From Ectocarpus siliculosus (lineage: Eukaryota > Sar > Phaeophyceae > Ectocarpales > Ectocarpaceae), in NCBI GenBank assembly GCA_000310025.1, contig FN649731.1:3563411-3581666 (forward strand): a stretch of DNA of 18,256 bases, written 5' to 3'. The first letter of the stretch is position 1; every line of letters begins with the position of its first letter. Made by a program: the position numbers and the translations under genes. The notes beneath the pieces were generated by a model, which worked only from the letters and a program-made list of their open reading frames with translations, was not told where the DNA came from and searched no databases. Shown here piece after piece: positions 7,973-17,241 of this stretch.

Positions 7973-8349
7973 CGGGATATACCCACAGTCGAACAAAATG
8001 TGGTGGAGTCTTTTCAGTGAGTGGAGGGAAACTGGCTGGGTACTGGACTTATTTCGAGTCTTTTTAAGTCTATACACTGATGATTTATACCAGTGATGCC
8101 AGCTGGTGCTAAGTACAAAAACATCTGTATAGGTAACTTACATTTTACAATACATCCCCTGTAGTTCTCTACTATTTTGTTCGAGGACTTCAACACTCCA
8201 TTCCATGCCTTCTCTCCAATCAGGAGCGGGCAGTCTTTTTTTCGCGTCATCATGGCCTGTTCATCCCAAAATATACGTAACATCGGTATAATGCATATGG
8301 TATGCGTCAAAACTCTCAAAACCACGAAACAAGAGTACTCTTGGGGTTA

Positions 8350-8353
<4 letters not shown>

Positions 8354-8390
<37 letters not shown>
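8354..8390. repeat. (CAG)n microsatellite in non-coding sequence
   Basis: About eleven CAG/CAA triplets. No open frame with splice support spans it, unlike the CAG runs inside the exon at 10370-11228. Confidence 0.9.
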
Positions 8391-8391
<1 letters not shown>

Positions 8392-9824
8392 GGCAGGTGG
8401 CCGTGTGGGCGACGCGAGAAAAAAACAAAATAAATAGCGGATGCTACCGAACACGAACGAACGTCTGGAGTCGGAGCTTCATTGCTTGGAAATTCCGCAC
8501 ATCCTCCATTGACTGGAGTCACCCCCCTATGTAGTCTGTTCGTGCCGAGATCGCGGTCTAACGAAGACAGCTGCACAAGAAGTTATTGTTGCTTCTTCGA
8601 GAGCATCTCTAACTCTCACAATACTAAAAGGGTTTGGTTGATCCCCTGACAATCATGATGATCGGGATCGTGGGGGGGGGTGGTCTGTTCCCCCACAAAG
8701 CAAACACGACACATCAATGGCAGTGAGTCACACGTCTTTCCTCCGAGGGTACACATTTTTCTGTGCATTCGCAGAAGAAGCGCCCGATGGAAACCGGCAC
8801 TTTACGCACGCCTACTATAATACTAAAATACTGATGTAGATTTAGAATTCCATGTTCTTGAACGGAACAGTTTTTGTTGTCTTAACAGCTTCGAAAGGTT
8901 TAAGGGTTTACCCCCCCTTTAGGTCGGGCAGTTGGCTTGTGACCACGGAAGCCGTCCGCGCCAGTTGGACCAGTACGGACATTAGAAGGTACTGAGTGGA
9001 GACCGGCACGGTATACGATGTGGAGACAACAACAACAACAGCTACTACACGAGTCTGTTCATCGCGGCAGTTCTACATCATTCGCACAACGAGACAACCA
9101 TAGGAAACGCGTTTTTTCTAGACGCATCTACCCGAATAACCGACCTAATAGTCAAAGAAACAAAAAATAGAGGTACTGTACTAAAACAAGGTGCCATGCC
9201 ACCGGTGGATAATAGCGTACGCGATGTTTTTGGGGACGCTCAAACAATTTTCTGCAGAGGAGAAATGGCGAGGTAATGTAATGCAAGCGCATGCCCTCGA
9301 GCAACAACAAAAGAGGTCGAATGAACGCACGCGGCTGCTGGCTTGGGCAGAGAGAGAGGGGGGGGTAAAACACAATATGTAGCGTATGAATAATGCACCA
9401 TGAGTGCATACGTCGTTATTCTTGATGTTTTGGACACAAGGACGTATTTTTTCCTCTTCCACGACCGTCTCCACCGCGATGCCTGAGGGCTGCTAGGAGA
9501 TAATGTGCACAATAATCTAACAGCAGATAGATCTTCTTCAGCTGCTTCCGGTGCACGTGAGGCCAGCGTGGCGTTCTGCGCACTATTATTACCCCGTGAT
9601 CACTCTCTGTTTGTTCTGAATGGACCATGCCGACACGCCGACCGCTGCTTGGTGTACAGCGGCCACGCAGGGGGGCAAGAAGTTCGTACGAAAATTCATC
9701 ATTGTACAGCCTACCCGAGGTACTCTCCAAAAAGAAAAAAACTTGGAAGGCAAAATTCCTTGACGAGAGAACAACACACAAACCGGAGACAGACGACAAA
9801 AAAAGAGGCGAGAGTTCAACTCAC

Positions 9825-10153
9825 CTCCGGCGAAGAGGGTATGAAGACCATGGCCCAGTTCATCACCACGTGGGAGTCCCACAGCGCCCGGTGCCCTTCC
9901 TTCAGAGCGCCTATCCACCAGAGCCCGGTTTGTCCGTTGAGCCAGCCGTCCAATACATTAGCCGGCACCGGAGTTACGGCCTTATTCTTGACCCCTTTCT
10001 GCAGGCAGCAGTGGAGGCTGCCCGCGACCGCGTTGACCCACACAAGGCCGCCCAGGTTCGGCCGCTTCTTGTCGATGGTGGAGGTGATGGTCTCCGGCGG
10101 GGGCCCGCTGTCCGTCACGTTGGTGTGCTTGGAGAGGTTGAAGACCCAGCGCG
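9825..10153 (-). CDS. Candidate exon of an unrecognised protein
   Basis: The exon has an acceptor after a CTG-rich tract ending CTCAG (10154) and a strong donor GTGAGTTGA at 9824. It is 329 bases: two bases completing a codon, then 109 codons. The protein starts RWVFNLSKHTNVTDSGPPPE, has a moderately hydrophobic stretch at residues 33-50 (LGGLVWVNAVAGSLHCCL), then a Trp-rich segment LNGQTGLWWIGALKEGHRAL and a second hydrophobic patch VVMNWAMVFI near the end. Two N-x-S/T sites lie near the start (residues 5 and 11). The entry phase (1) matches the exit phase of the exon at 10370. The hydrophobic patches could be buried core or weak membrane segments. No family is recognised. Confidence 0.62.
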
Positions 10154-10369
10154 CTGAGCAGCAGCAGCAGCAGCGAGGAGCGGCGGCACATACCCAAAAA
10201 AAGATGAATATTTGAAAAAGAACGATAAAAATCAACAGAGGAAATAGACCGAGGCGCATTGGGATACTCACCTACATGCAAGACTGCTACACATGTAGTC
10301 TAGACTAGTCCGGTACTACAACAGCAGCAGACATTCATCTTGGAACGAACGACCGCATAACAAACACAC
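10154..10369 (-). other. Short intron, 216 bases
   Basis: Donor GTGTGTTTGTT and acceptor CTGCTGCTCAG. Both flanking exons are open, and the phase 1 junction gives a GCG codon. This is the clearest complete intron in the window. Confidence 0.6.
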
Positions 10370-10859
10370 CTCGTGGCTCCGGTCTCGAGACGTGGTAAAG
10401 GAGGAGGTTGGGCTGCACCGGCGCCTGCGGGCTGAACGTGGTGGGCGACGGCGCTCCCGGCCCAACCAGAGCCATCTTGTCCCCCACGGATTGACTTCTC
10501 TTCCTGAGCGCTCTCCTGGTCTCCGCGGTACGTCCAGTCCTGCTTCGCCCGACGCTGAGGGGACGCCCTGACCCTCCTGCGCCGCCGCTGCCGCCGCCCT
10601 CCTGCGCAGCAGACGGCTGGCTTCTGTAGCGGCCGGGGGTGTTGGTCACGCGCCGGCGGTCGGGATCGGGCTCGGGCTCGCCGTCGAACCTCCTGTCCAG
10701 CCTAAGGTCGCTCGAGCTCCTCCTCTCCCTCGGCTGCAGCTCGGTGGCGTCGTACCGGTGCTCCTCGATCCCGCTGCTGGCTGGTCTGACGAGGCCACCG
10801 CTACCGCTGCCGCCGCCGCCGCCGCCACCGCCGCCGTCCTGGCTCCTCCAGCGCCTCTG

Positions 10860-10914
<55 letters not shown>

Positions 10915-11071
10915 GCTAAGGGAGGGGCAGAATACCGCCCGCGAGGCACAGCAGTGGCTGACGGGGGGTTCTGCCTCGGAGGGAGAACTTGCTGCTGCTG
11001 CTGCTGCTGCTTTTGTTGTCTGGGTGCGGACGGCGGGGGCGGCGAGCTCCGTCGAGGAGGTGGCTCGTCGA

Positions 11072-11103
<32 letters not shown>

Positions 11104-11228
11104 GAAGGAGAGGGCCGGCTAGTGCTGCTGCTGCTGTCGCCCTGAAGGAGGAACGGGTACGGATCCCTGCTCCCAACTGCGCCGTCATTCGGGGATTGGG
11201 GAGAGGGTGGGAACGGGGGCGGTTGCAG
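10370..11228 (-). CDS. Candidate exon, Pro/Gln/Gly-rich disordered region
   Basis: The donor GTGTGTTTG at 10369 fixes the 3' end in phase 1. The 5' end is uncertain: an acceptor-like GATGCAG at 11229, or an ATG at 11234-11232, would start the peptide at (M)QLQPPPFPPSPQ. The open frame extends upstream to 11594, but low-complexity TG/CT tracts there argue against coding. In order, the product has a Pro-rich start, poly-Gln runs of about 10, 7 and 17 residues interrupted by Pro/Arg/Ser segments, a Gly run, an acidic/Arg-rich stretch, a basic segment with RKRSQSVGD (a possible kinase or 14-3-3 motif) and a more ordered tail, VQPNLLLYHVSRPEPR. GC-rich codons and CAG-encoded Gln runs suggest an intrinsically disordered regulatory region. 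No family is recognised. Confidence 0.55.
10861..10914. repeat. CTG/CAG repeat encoding the longest poly-Gln run
   Basis: About 17 triplets, almost all CTG on the plus strand (CAG on the coding strand) with a TTG interruption. Similar shorter runs lie at about 10990-11011 and 11073-11102. Confidence 0.92.
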
Positions 11229-12385
11229 CTGCATCCCTTTCGCGTTTGTTATCGCGCTCGTCCGTGGTCGGCAGAGCTGGCGGGCAGCAAGAAAAGACGG
11301 CTGGCTGCTGTGTGTGTGTGTACTGCAGCACAGCAGCAGTAGTAGCGCCTTCTTTCTCTCTCTCTCGCGCGCCTTTGAAAAAACACACCACGCGGGAGGA
11401 AGAGGAGAGGAGAGTTGTGGCGAAAAAGGGAGAAGTAAAGGTGGCTGTTGGTTCAGGTGGTCAGCAGCATGTATGTGTGTGTGTTGTTGCATACAAGAAA
11501 CAGGAGCTTTCGTGTCGGAGCTCTTCCCATTTCCCGGCTTCGGCGCCCTTGCGCTTAAAAGATCCCTGCACTGGCATTCACATTTTGCGAACAACCGAGA
11601 TCTTGTATCTTTCGGCTACCTACTGTATTGTCGGCCAGTGGGGCAAAAGTGCCACGTAGTCATCATAATCCTGTCTGTAGGCACTCACACACACAACTCG
11701 CTCACTTACTACTTGTTGACCTTACCTCGATCTGCAGCCGCGACTCACGAATATGTGTGCGCGTGCGCAAAGAAAGGTCGCACTGCTGTGCGCTTCACAT
11801 GCATGTGTTAGTTACCGCGATCAATTTAAAGAAGAAGAAGAGAGCTAGCAGCGTTAATTTTTATCGGCGGTATCCAACGGGTGGATGGTCGTGGTGGTCC
11901 CACAATAGGTGATGGAGAGGAAAGAGAACGAACGAACGGAGAAAAGACACAAGGCGGAGTACGCAGACTGGCACGGATAAGCATCCTTAGATACCCCGAT
12001 CCCGTGCCGTGCAGTAAACAATACACCGTGGCCCTGTGCCTACAGAGAGAGGTTGCACAAAAATAGATTAGCGTGGAAGTAAGTTTCGCAGCCAGTCAGT
12101 CAGTCTGAAGGCAAGGCAACAACCAACCACTTCTACTAATAACATGAGACATTTCTTAGTTGTTAGCCTAGAGACTGGTACTTCTTCTACATGTACACAA
12201 GAACAAACAGAGTACCATCTGAACAAAGAAAAAGAACAACAGGAGTATTTACAGCGCACGGTAATTCAAACATGATCCAAGCGTCATGTTGTTGTAATGT
12301 ATAATAAATATATACATACATGTATCCAAGATCTTTTCTTGATCTATCGCCACAACAACCCGTCAGCCAAACATGACACGTTATT

Positions 12386-12436
12386 ATACAGACACATACA
12401 TACATGCACATACATACATACATACATACATACATA
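12386..12436. repeat. (ACAT)n microsatellite
   Basis: Tetranucleotide repeat with a few interruptions near its left end. A similar short ATACAT patch lies at about 12310-12322. Confidence 0.88.
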
Positions 12437-13372
12437 CGTCGTGTGCCTACGATAGGGTTCCTCATACAGAATAGACTGTTGAAAGAGAGCTTTCTTTCCA
12501 AAACGACACACACTACTACCACACAGAGAGAAGAGGAGGCCCAACAGTTAGTTGTACTTCTACATACACAAGAAGAAGACTACAGCAGCAGCACCGCGGG
12601 TAGTGCAAAAAAGTAGTAGGTAACGTGCAGCCGCGCAGGCAGTCAACGAGCCGAGCTACTGTTACTGTAGATGCATTCAACTCACGAGCAACCAGCCGAT
12701 AACAATAATAACGGGGGGGCATGTGCATACATCCATCATCCATCAATTACATTCATCCGAGCCCGAAGAACGGGGTGTATATTTTATTCGAAAAGTGTGC
12801 AATCAAGATATGCAATGAGCAGAGTGGTGCTGTGACACAATCGTTGAAGGCTTTTCCACACAGCTGCTTCCTTCCTTCCACAGATGCAACATCACTCCGA
12901 ACGGGGTATTATCAAACGGGTAGTCGTTCTTGAATGGATATACATTATGGAAGTTTCTTAAAAATCGATGCAATTAAGCCTCTGTGTGACCATGGAAGGA
13001 AAATCTACGTCAGTTGGCAGCGGTAAACTTAATTAACAATACTGGTTACGGAAAACGGTTTCCAATTGAAGACAAAAAGAGCAACATCAACAACAACATC
13101 GATGCCAAAGCTGCTTCCTCCAGTGTGCGCAATGAATGTACGAACGATGCCGTCTCTCCCATTGTAGTGCATCAAGGCCCATCCATCCATCCATGCGCCC
13201 CACCACCTTGTTGCCATATTGTGCACTACTACTGCTGTATCGAGAAAAAACAACAACAACGGTCTTATGTATCTATATGGACCACCCGCACACCGCACAG
13301 CGCATGATCGATGTCTCACCGACGAAACGGGCAGACCATCATCGGTCAAAAGTAGTTTTCTGGCTGGCTCAG

Positions 13373-13411
13373 TTTGAAGGGGTGCACTAGGCTTCACTTT
13401 CTGCGTACCGC
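13373..13411 (+). repeat. Direct repeat block, copy 1
   Basis: The core GTGCACTAGGCTTC and CTTTCTGCGTACCGC recurs at 13723-13760. CT-rich sequence and a CACGAG...GTGTGTATC block follow both copies, so the duplicated unit is larger and has decayed. Confidence 0.8.
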
Positions 13412-13565
13412 CACAACAACCCCCCCCCTCCCCGCAGAAAAGAAGACAGCGTGAACAAATGACGAGCAAGTCGACTATTATTTTTTATTTTTATCTCTCT
13501 CTCCTCTCACGAGTCTCATCTCATCATCTAGGTGTGTATCGTATCCAGCCGGCCGGAGAGAGGGT

Positions 13566-13635
13566 GTACTCATAGTCGTGCATGCCCTAGTCTTTGGACC
13601 ATTGACCTCGCATCCCTGCAAACCCGGGACGGAGC
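13566..13635 (-). mobile_element. Solo copy of the LINE 3' tail (no C tract)
   Basis: On the minus strand it shares GCTCCGTCC, GGTCAATGGTC, GGCATGCA and GAGTAC, in the same order and spacing, with the end of the LINE at 97-32. GAGTAC is followed by ACCCTCTCTCC rather than a C homopolymer. No reverse-transcriptase sequence is attached, so it is either a heavily truncated LINE copy or part of a SINE that borrows the LINE tail. Confidence 0.75.
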
Positions 13636-13722
13636 GCGCTGGGGTAATCCGACTATCCGACTAATGCATGGCTAGTCCGCCGTCCGGACTGCGGGGGTCA
13701 ACCAGTGTCTGCTCTCATCTAC

Positions 13723-13760
13723 GTTGAAGGGTGCACTAGGCTTCGCTTTCTGCGTACCGC
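13723..13760 (+). repeat. Direct repeat block, copy 2
   Basis: Partner of 13373-13411 in the same orientation, with a few differences. The pair brackets the LINE-tail copy at 13566-13635. Confidence 0.8.
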
Positions 13761-13765
13761 ACTTA

Positions 13766-13917
13766 CAGCATCAACGCGAACAACAAGTTGAACTTTTTAT
13801 CTGTGTGTGTGTGTGTCTCTCTCTCTCTCTCTCCCACGAGCCAGCTGTGTATCCGCCCCGGGGCAATCCGGTACCTCACACACAGCATCAACGCGGAACA
13901 ACAAGTTGAACTTTTTA

Positions 13918-13949
<32 letters not shown>

Positions 13950-13986
13950 CCACAAGCCAGCTGTGTATCCGCCCCGGGGCAATCCG
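13766..13986. repeat. Tandem duplication, two units of about 105-117 bp
   Basis: Units start at 13766 and 13883 with CAGCATCAACGCG(G)AACAACAAG and end with CAGCTGTGTATCCGCCCCGG, GGCAATCCG. The internal microsatellite has diverged: TG and CT dinucleotides in unit 1, CTGT tetranucleotides followed by CT in unit 2. Confidence 0.9.
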
Positions 13987-15171
13987 ACTGCACCTCCAGC
14001 ACTGCACGCAGGAGTCTCTGGAATAACCCGAGTCCCCATATGGTATCTACCCGAACAACCATCCAACGTTTCACCCAAACCCAGGCATTGCTCCCAGGTT
14101 ACTCTTCATCGTTTCTTCCCGGGCTGTCGGCCGTCACACAATAAGCCCATTTCTATGAGGAGAGCTAGGTAGGGTGGCACAGCAGTAGTAGAGAGTGGTG
14201 CTAAGGTTCTACACTTGTACGCACACACATCCCCACCACCACTAACACCAACACCGACACCAGGCAACCACAGATACAATGACGACGCCGAAAAACAAAA
14301 AACCAGTGCTGTAGTAATCGAAACAGCGGCGAAAACAATACCACGCTGATATCGTGCGCGCAGAGGTGCAAGATAGAACAAGTAGCCGGTAGGACAGGGG
14401 CGCCTTGCCAACATTGATCCTAACACCTCTCGTGTTGAGTCCGTGATTCAAAGTTTCGTTTTTTTTTCCACCAACCGAGTCAAGCTTGCTTGTACCAACA
14501 CAGCAGCGCTGCTATTATTCTATCTATCCACTCCTGCTCGATTGGACCAAAACAATCACTTGGTTGGACGAAAACAGTCACGCCTGCTGCTGGCTCCGGG
14601 ATGGCGACAAGTCCTGTCAAGCACCGCACCCAATGAGCGATCCGATCCGGTCGCGCGGCTCGCTCGCCGCAGCGCTGTACGATCGTATCACACGAACGAC
14701 GAGTGCATGCGCACCACCTACAGAAGAAGGAAGCCGGCACGCTTCTAGCCCGATGACGAAAAAGAAAGCAATTGAAGGAGGTAAGGACATGCACCGCCGT
14801 GGGCAAGCACCAAACGAAGTCAGTCGTAACCGCCCGCCCCCAACCGGCACGCAGCATTCTTATCAGAACCATTATCCACCACGAGCATGGAACAGCGGCA
14901 AGCCTAAAAGGGGGATTTGAAATCTCCGTCGGCGTGAAGGCAACACTCTCAAGGGGACGTACTGTAGGTCTAGTCTACTACCCGGCATCTAACAATCACC
15001 ACGGAGGTGTGCATACGACCAACCCCCTTCCTCCTTATCCCACACCTTTACCTCCCAAAGCCCCGACAAAATTGGACTCCCGCACGCCGCCAACACCGCT
15101 CGAGTACAGATGGATTGCTCGTAGACCCACCCCCTCACGGCGCTTCGCGCTTGGTGACGTGAGAGAGAGCC

Positions 15172-15278
15172 TGGTCCAGTGGGACGTGCTCCGTCCCGGC
15201 GTTGTCGGGATGCGACGTCATGGTCTAACAATTACGGCATGCACGGCTATGAGTACCCCCCCCCCCCCCCCCCCCCCC
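15172..15278 (+). mobile_element. Solo LINE 3' tail followed by a C homopolymer
   Basis: On the plus strand, TGGTCCAGTGGGA, TGCTCCGTCC, ATGGTCTAA, GGCATGCA and GAGTAC follow in the same order as the end of the LINE (about 116-32 on the minus strand). GAGTAC ends in the first base of a C tract covering 15256-15278. This copy has the opposite orientation to the LINE and carries no recognisable coding sequence. It is either an extremely 5'-truncated insertion or a SINE sharing the tail. Confidence 0.8.
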
Positions 15279-15340
15279 GGATGCCCCAGGGGGGAAATTC
15301 CGCCCAAGGGGTTGGCCCTTACACCCTGGGTGTGGCCCTT

Positions 15341-15361
15341 GTGGGGGGAGGGGGGGGGGGG
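15341..15361. repeat. G-rich homopolymer patch
   Basis: Two G runs of 7 and 12 bases separated by one A, about 60 bases after the C tract at 15256-15278. The two complementary homopolymers could pair or recombine. Confidence 0.85.
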
Positions 15362-15930
15362 CTCAGCCAGTTTCCCCGCACGCGCTTAGAATGCCACCAA
15401 ATACTCCACCCCGGGCGGCCGGATCACTCACCGCCTTCGCCCTCAACATCTCAAAAACAAAAAAAATGTATTTCGGTTACTCCCTCTGTTGCAGAGACTC
15501 GGGCGCGTGTGTGCGCGCCTGCCGTAGTCATCATGCCTACTCCCCAAAATGGATCTATCCTGCGGCAAGAAACAACAAAACTGTCGAGAAACACAACTCA
15601 AGGACACACGACGCACAAAATCTAATACCCCCTCTCTCAAGAAAGGCTCCTCCTACCCGAAGCGTCCGCCATCGAAGAGGCTCAACGTGCGCATGTGTCC
15701 TTTACTCAGGCTTCAAACGACTTCCTTTCACAACACGACAGGGAGTTCCGATGCCCTTGTCTCTCGTACCCCCCCCACTACTCCCCCCCGCCCCCTTTGG
15801 AGAAAAAAACGCATTCCAACAAACGACAGAACCCAGTCACCACACAAACGAAACAGAGAAAGACCGTTCAACGCATAGCTATCTACTCTCGGATCTCTGT
15901 TCCCCGCCACTTGACCCTACCCTCCTCCAA

Positions 15931-16092
15931 GGCCCAGGGGACAGGGGATACCTTCACCCAGGGGATAGGGGGTACCTTCACCCAGGGGACAGGGGACACC
16001 TTCACCCAGAGGATACCTTCATCCAGGGGATAGGGGATACCTTCACCCACAAATAGGGGATACCTTCATCCAGGGGACAGGGGATACCTCCA
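15931..16092. repeat. Minisatellite, about 25-30 bp unit
   Basis: Repeated units of the type CCAGGGGACAGGGGATACCTTCA, about six copies with variation (ATAGGG, ACAGGG, missing segments). The array is bracketed by CACCCTCCTCCAAGG-like sequence on both sides. The open frame across it is an artefact of the repeat. Confidence 0.88.
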
Positions 16093-16217
16093 CCCTCCTC
16101 CAAGGAGGTATGGATCACTGTAGGCTTCAACTTCTCCCCTCTGTTTCCCTCACCCCTCCTGCAGCAGCAGCAGCAGCAGCAGCAACAGCATCAACTCGAT
16201 CCCTTCGTCTCCGCTAC

Positions 16218-16386
16218 CCCTCCTCCAGCAGCAGCAGCAGCAGCCCCGGCGGCGGGGGCGGCGGCGGGGGCGGCGGCGGCTTCACCTTCCCCTCCGTTGT
16301 ACGAAGCACCACCGCCACCCTCGTACTCCGACTCGTCCTCCTGCTTCGCCTCCACCGCAAGCTGGTCGGCAATTATGTACTTGACC
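16218..16386 (-). CDS. Candidate exon, acidic then Gly/Ala-rich
   Basis: The acceptor CTGGCAG (16387) is followed by one base completing a codon and then VKYIIADQLAVEAKQEDESE, YEGGGG and alternating Ala/Pro and Gly-rich residues. The entry phase (2) matches the exit phase of the exon at 17241-17069 and gives an Arg at the junction. The 3' end is not fixed. The donor shown (GTAGCG at 16217, phase 0) would agree with the acceptor at 11229. Others, such as GTGAAG further upstream, give phase 1. The frame hits a stop at about 16188, so the exon must end before that or be terminal. The ordered start looks like real coding sequence. The low-complexity end is less certain. Confidence 0.42.
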
Positions 16387-17068
16387 CTGCCAGCGATCAG
16401 TTTCGTTTTGGGGGTTCGGGCTGTCACAACGGTTGCCCGGTTGGGCTAATCGTTTTTCAGTTTGGGTTGTTACAACGCTTGCCGCGCTGGGCTATATGGG
16501 TCGATTCTAGTGGCCGAAATCGCGTGCGGCGCAAGAATTGGTCGCTGTCTTGGGCTAGCACAAAGCTTGCCTGGCTGGGCTACACGAAGTTGGGTCGATT
16601 CAATTGGCCGAAATCGCGCGCAGCGCAATAATTGGTCGCTGTCTTGAGATCTTGTTGTCGCAACGCTTGCCGAGCTGGGCAATAGATATAATTTGGGTCC
16701 AATACGTCGGTCGAAAGCGCGCCCGGCGCAACAACTGGTCGTTGTCTTGATAATATTTGTCGGCTTGTTGTCTCCTCGTTGCCATCGGTTGCCGAGCTGG
16801 GCAATGTCATCTAGGCCGGTTCTATTGGCCCGCATCGCAGTATCTACCGATCCATTTCTCTTGTTACACTTCCTGTTCGTCCGGTTCTATGGCTGAAATG
16901 TGCCGTTCGTTTCTCTCTCGTCTTTGTTACCTGGGTGCTTGAACCGGACCGGTGCAAAAAAAAAAAAACATAAAAACTCAGCGATAACTGTCATTCACCA
17001 CCACCGGGTGACCAATATGCCGGCCAGTCAAGTTTCGCGACACCGCCGTTGTTTTTCGGAGAACTCAC
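16387..17068 (-). other. Intron containing a degenerate satellite
   Basis: Candidate intron of 682 bases from the donor GTGAGTTC at 17068 to the acceptor at 16387. More than half of it is the satellite annotated at 16425-16830. A 12-A run lies at about 16957-16968. Confidence 0.5.
16425..16830. repeat. Degenerate satellite, about 90-120 bp unit
   Basis: The motif ACAACGCTTGCCGAGCTGGGC recurs, with changes, at about 16434, 16481, 16569, 16669 and 16791. The complete units also share TGGGTCGATTC, TTGGCCGAAATCGCG and GCGCAA.AATTGGTCGCTGTCTTG. Unit lengths vary because of indels. Confidence 0.88.
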
Positions 17069-17241
17069 CTGACGCAGCACTTTCTGAAGAGTTTCTCGAG
17101 GAGGTCGTAGGGCGCCTCCATCATGAGCACGTTGTGCAGGGTCATCAGGATGCCCCCGATTTTTCTCAGCCTTCGCATGAGGCGGAACTTATCGAACGAG
17201 CTCACCGGTTCGATCGGCTTGAAGGAGTTGGCGCTGATCAC
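17069..17241 (-). CDS. Candidate exon near the 5' end of the gene
   Basis: The strong donor GTGAGTTCTC at 17068 ends the exon in phase 2. The exon starts either after an acceptor-like ACACGCAG (17242) or at an ATG at 17289 in the same frame, which would add MSKTPSVTTTTSNDTQ. The conserved-looking part reads VISANSFKPIEPVSSFDKFR, then LMRRLRKIGGILMTLHNVLM and EAPYDLLEKLFRKCC: amphipathic, basic and helical, with no clear membrane segment. The absence of a convincing pyrimidine tract before 17242 makes the ATG start plausible, so this may be the first coding exon. The phase joins correctly to the exon at 16386. The family is not recognised. Confidence 0.55.

Larger units (their letters stand above)
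5764..9824 (-). other. Long intron or intergenic stretch rich in repeats
   Basis: No exon could be supported over about 4 kb. The stretch contains the large inverted repeat at 6879-7597, imperfect direct repeats at 6489-6523 and 7936-7972, a tRNA-like B box at 7655-7665 and a (CAG)n run at 8354-8390. If the exons at 10153-9825 and 5763-5629 are adjacent, the intron is in phase 0 at both ends. A missing exon is possible: the minus strand at 8270-8140 has an acceptor-like ACAG, an open frame and a strong donor GTAAGTTACC, but AT-rich codons. Confidence 0.4.
11229..16217 (-). other. Very long putative intron or intergenic stretch
   Basis: About 5 kb with no supportable exon. It holds TG and CT microsatellites near 11310-11370, an (ACAT)n run at 12386-12436, repeated blocks at 13373-13986, two LINE-tail copies (13566-13635 and 15172-15256), a 23-C run, a G-rich patch at 15341-15361 and a minisatellite (15931-16092). 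If the exons at 16386 and 11228 are consecutive, this is a single intron of unusual length. A gene boundary inside it is equally possible. Confidence 0.4.

Noticed and set aside
8014-8325. Minus-strand open frame with a strong donor GTAAGTTACC
   Set aside because: Codons are AT-rich, unlike the other exons, and the acceptor is weak. It is mentioned only as a possible missing exon.
9505-10215. Long plus-strand open frames over 9505-10215
   Set aside because: They are antisense to the exon at 10153-9825, which has matching splice sites and phases.
11229-11594. Upstream part of the 419-residue minus-strand frame
   Set aside because: It crosses CA/TG and CT microsatellites and shows poor coding character. 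The exon more likely starts near 11228.
12187-12522. Minus-strand frame with repeated MYVCMYVC
   Set aside because: It is the (ACAT)n microsatellite read in frame.
14772-15389. 205-residue plus-strand open frame with a Pro run
   Set aside because: It runs through the LINE tail copy and the C homopolymer, so the Pro run is an artefact of the C tract.
15391-16056. 221-residue plus-strand open frame ending in repeated GDRGYLHP-like units
   Set aside because: The repeated part is the minisatellite read in frame. No conserved motif or splice or start support was found.
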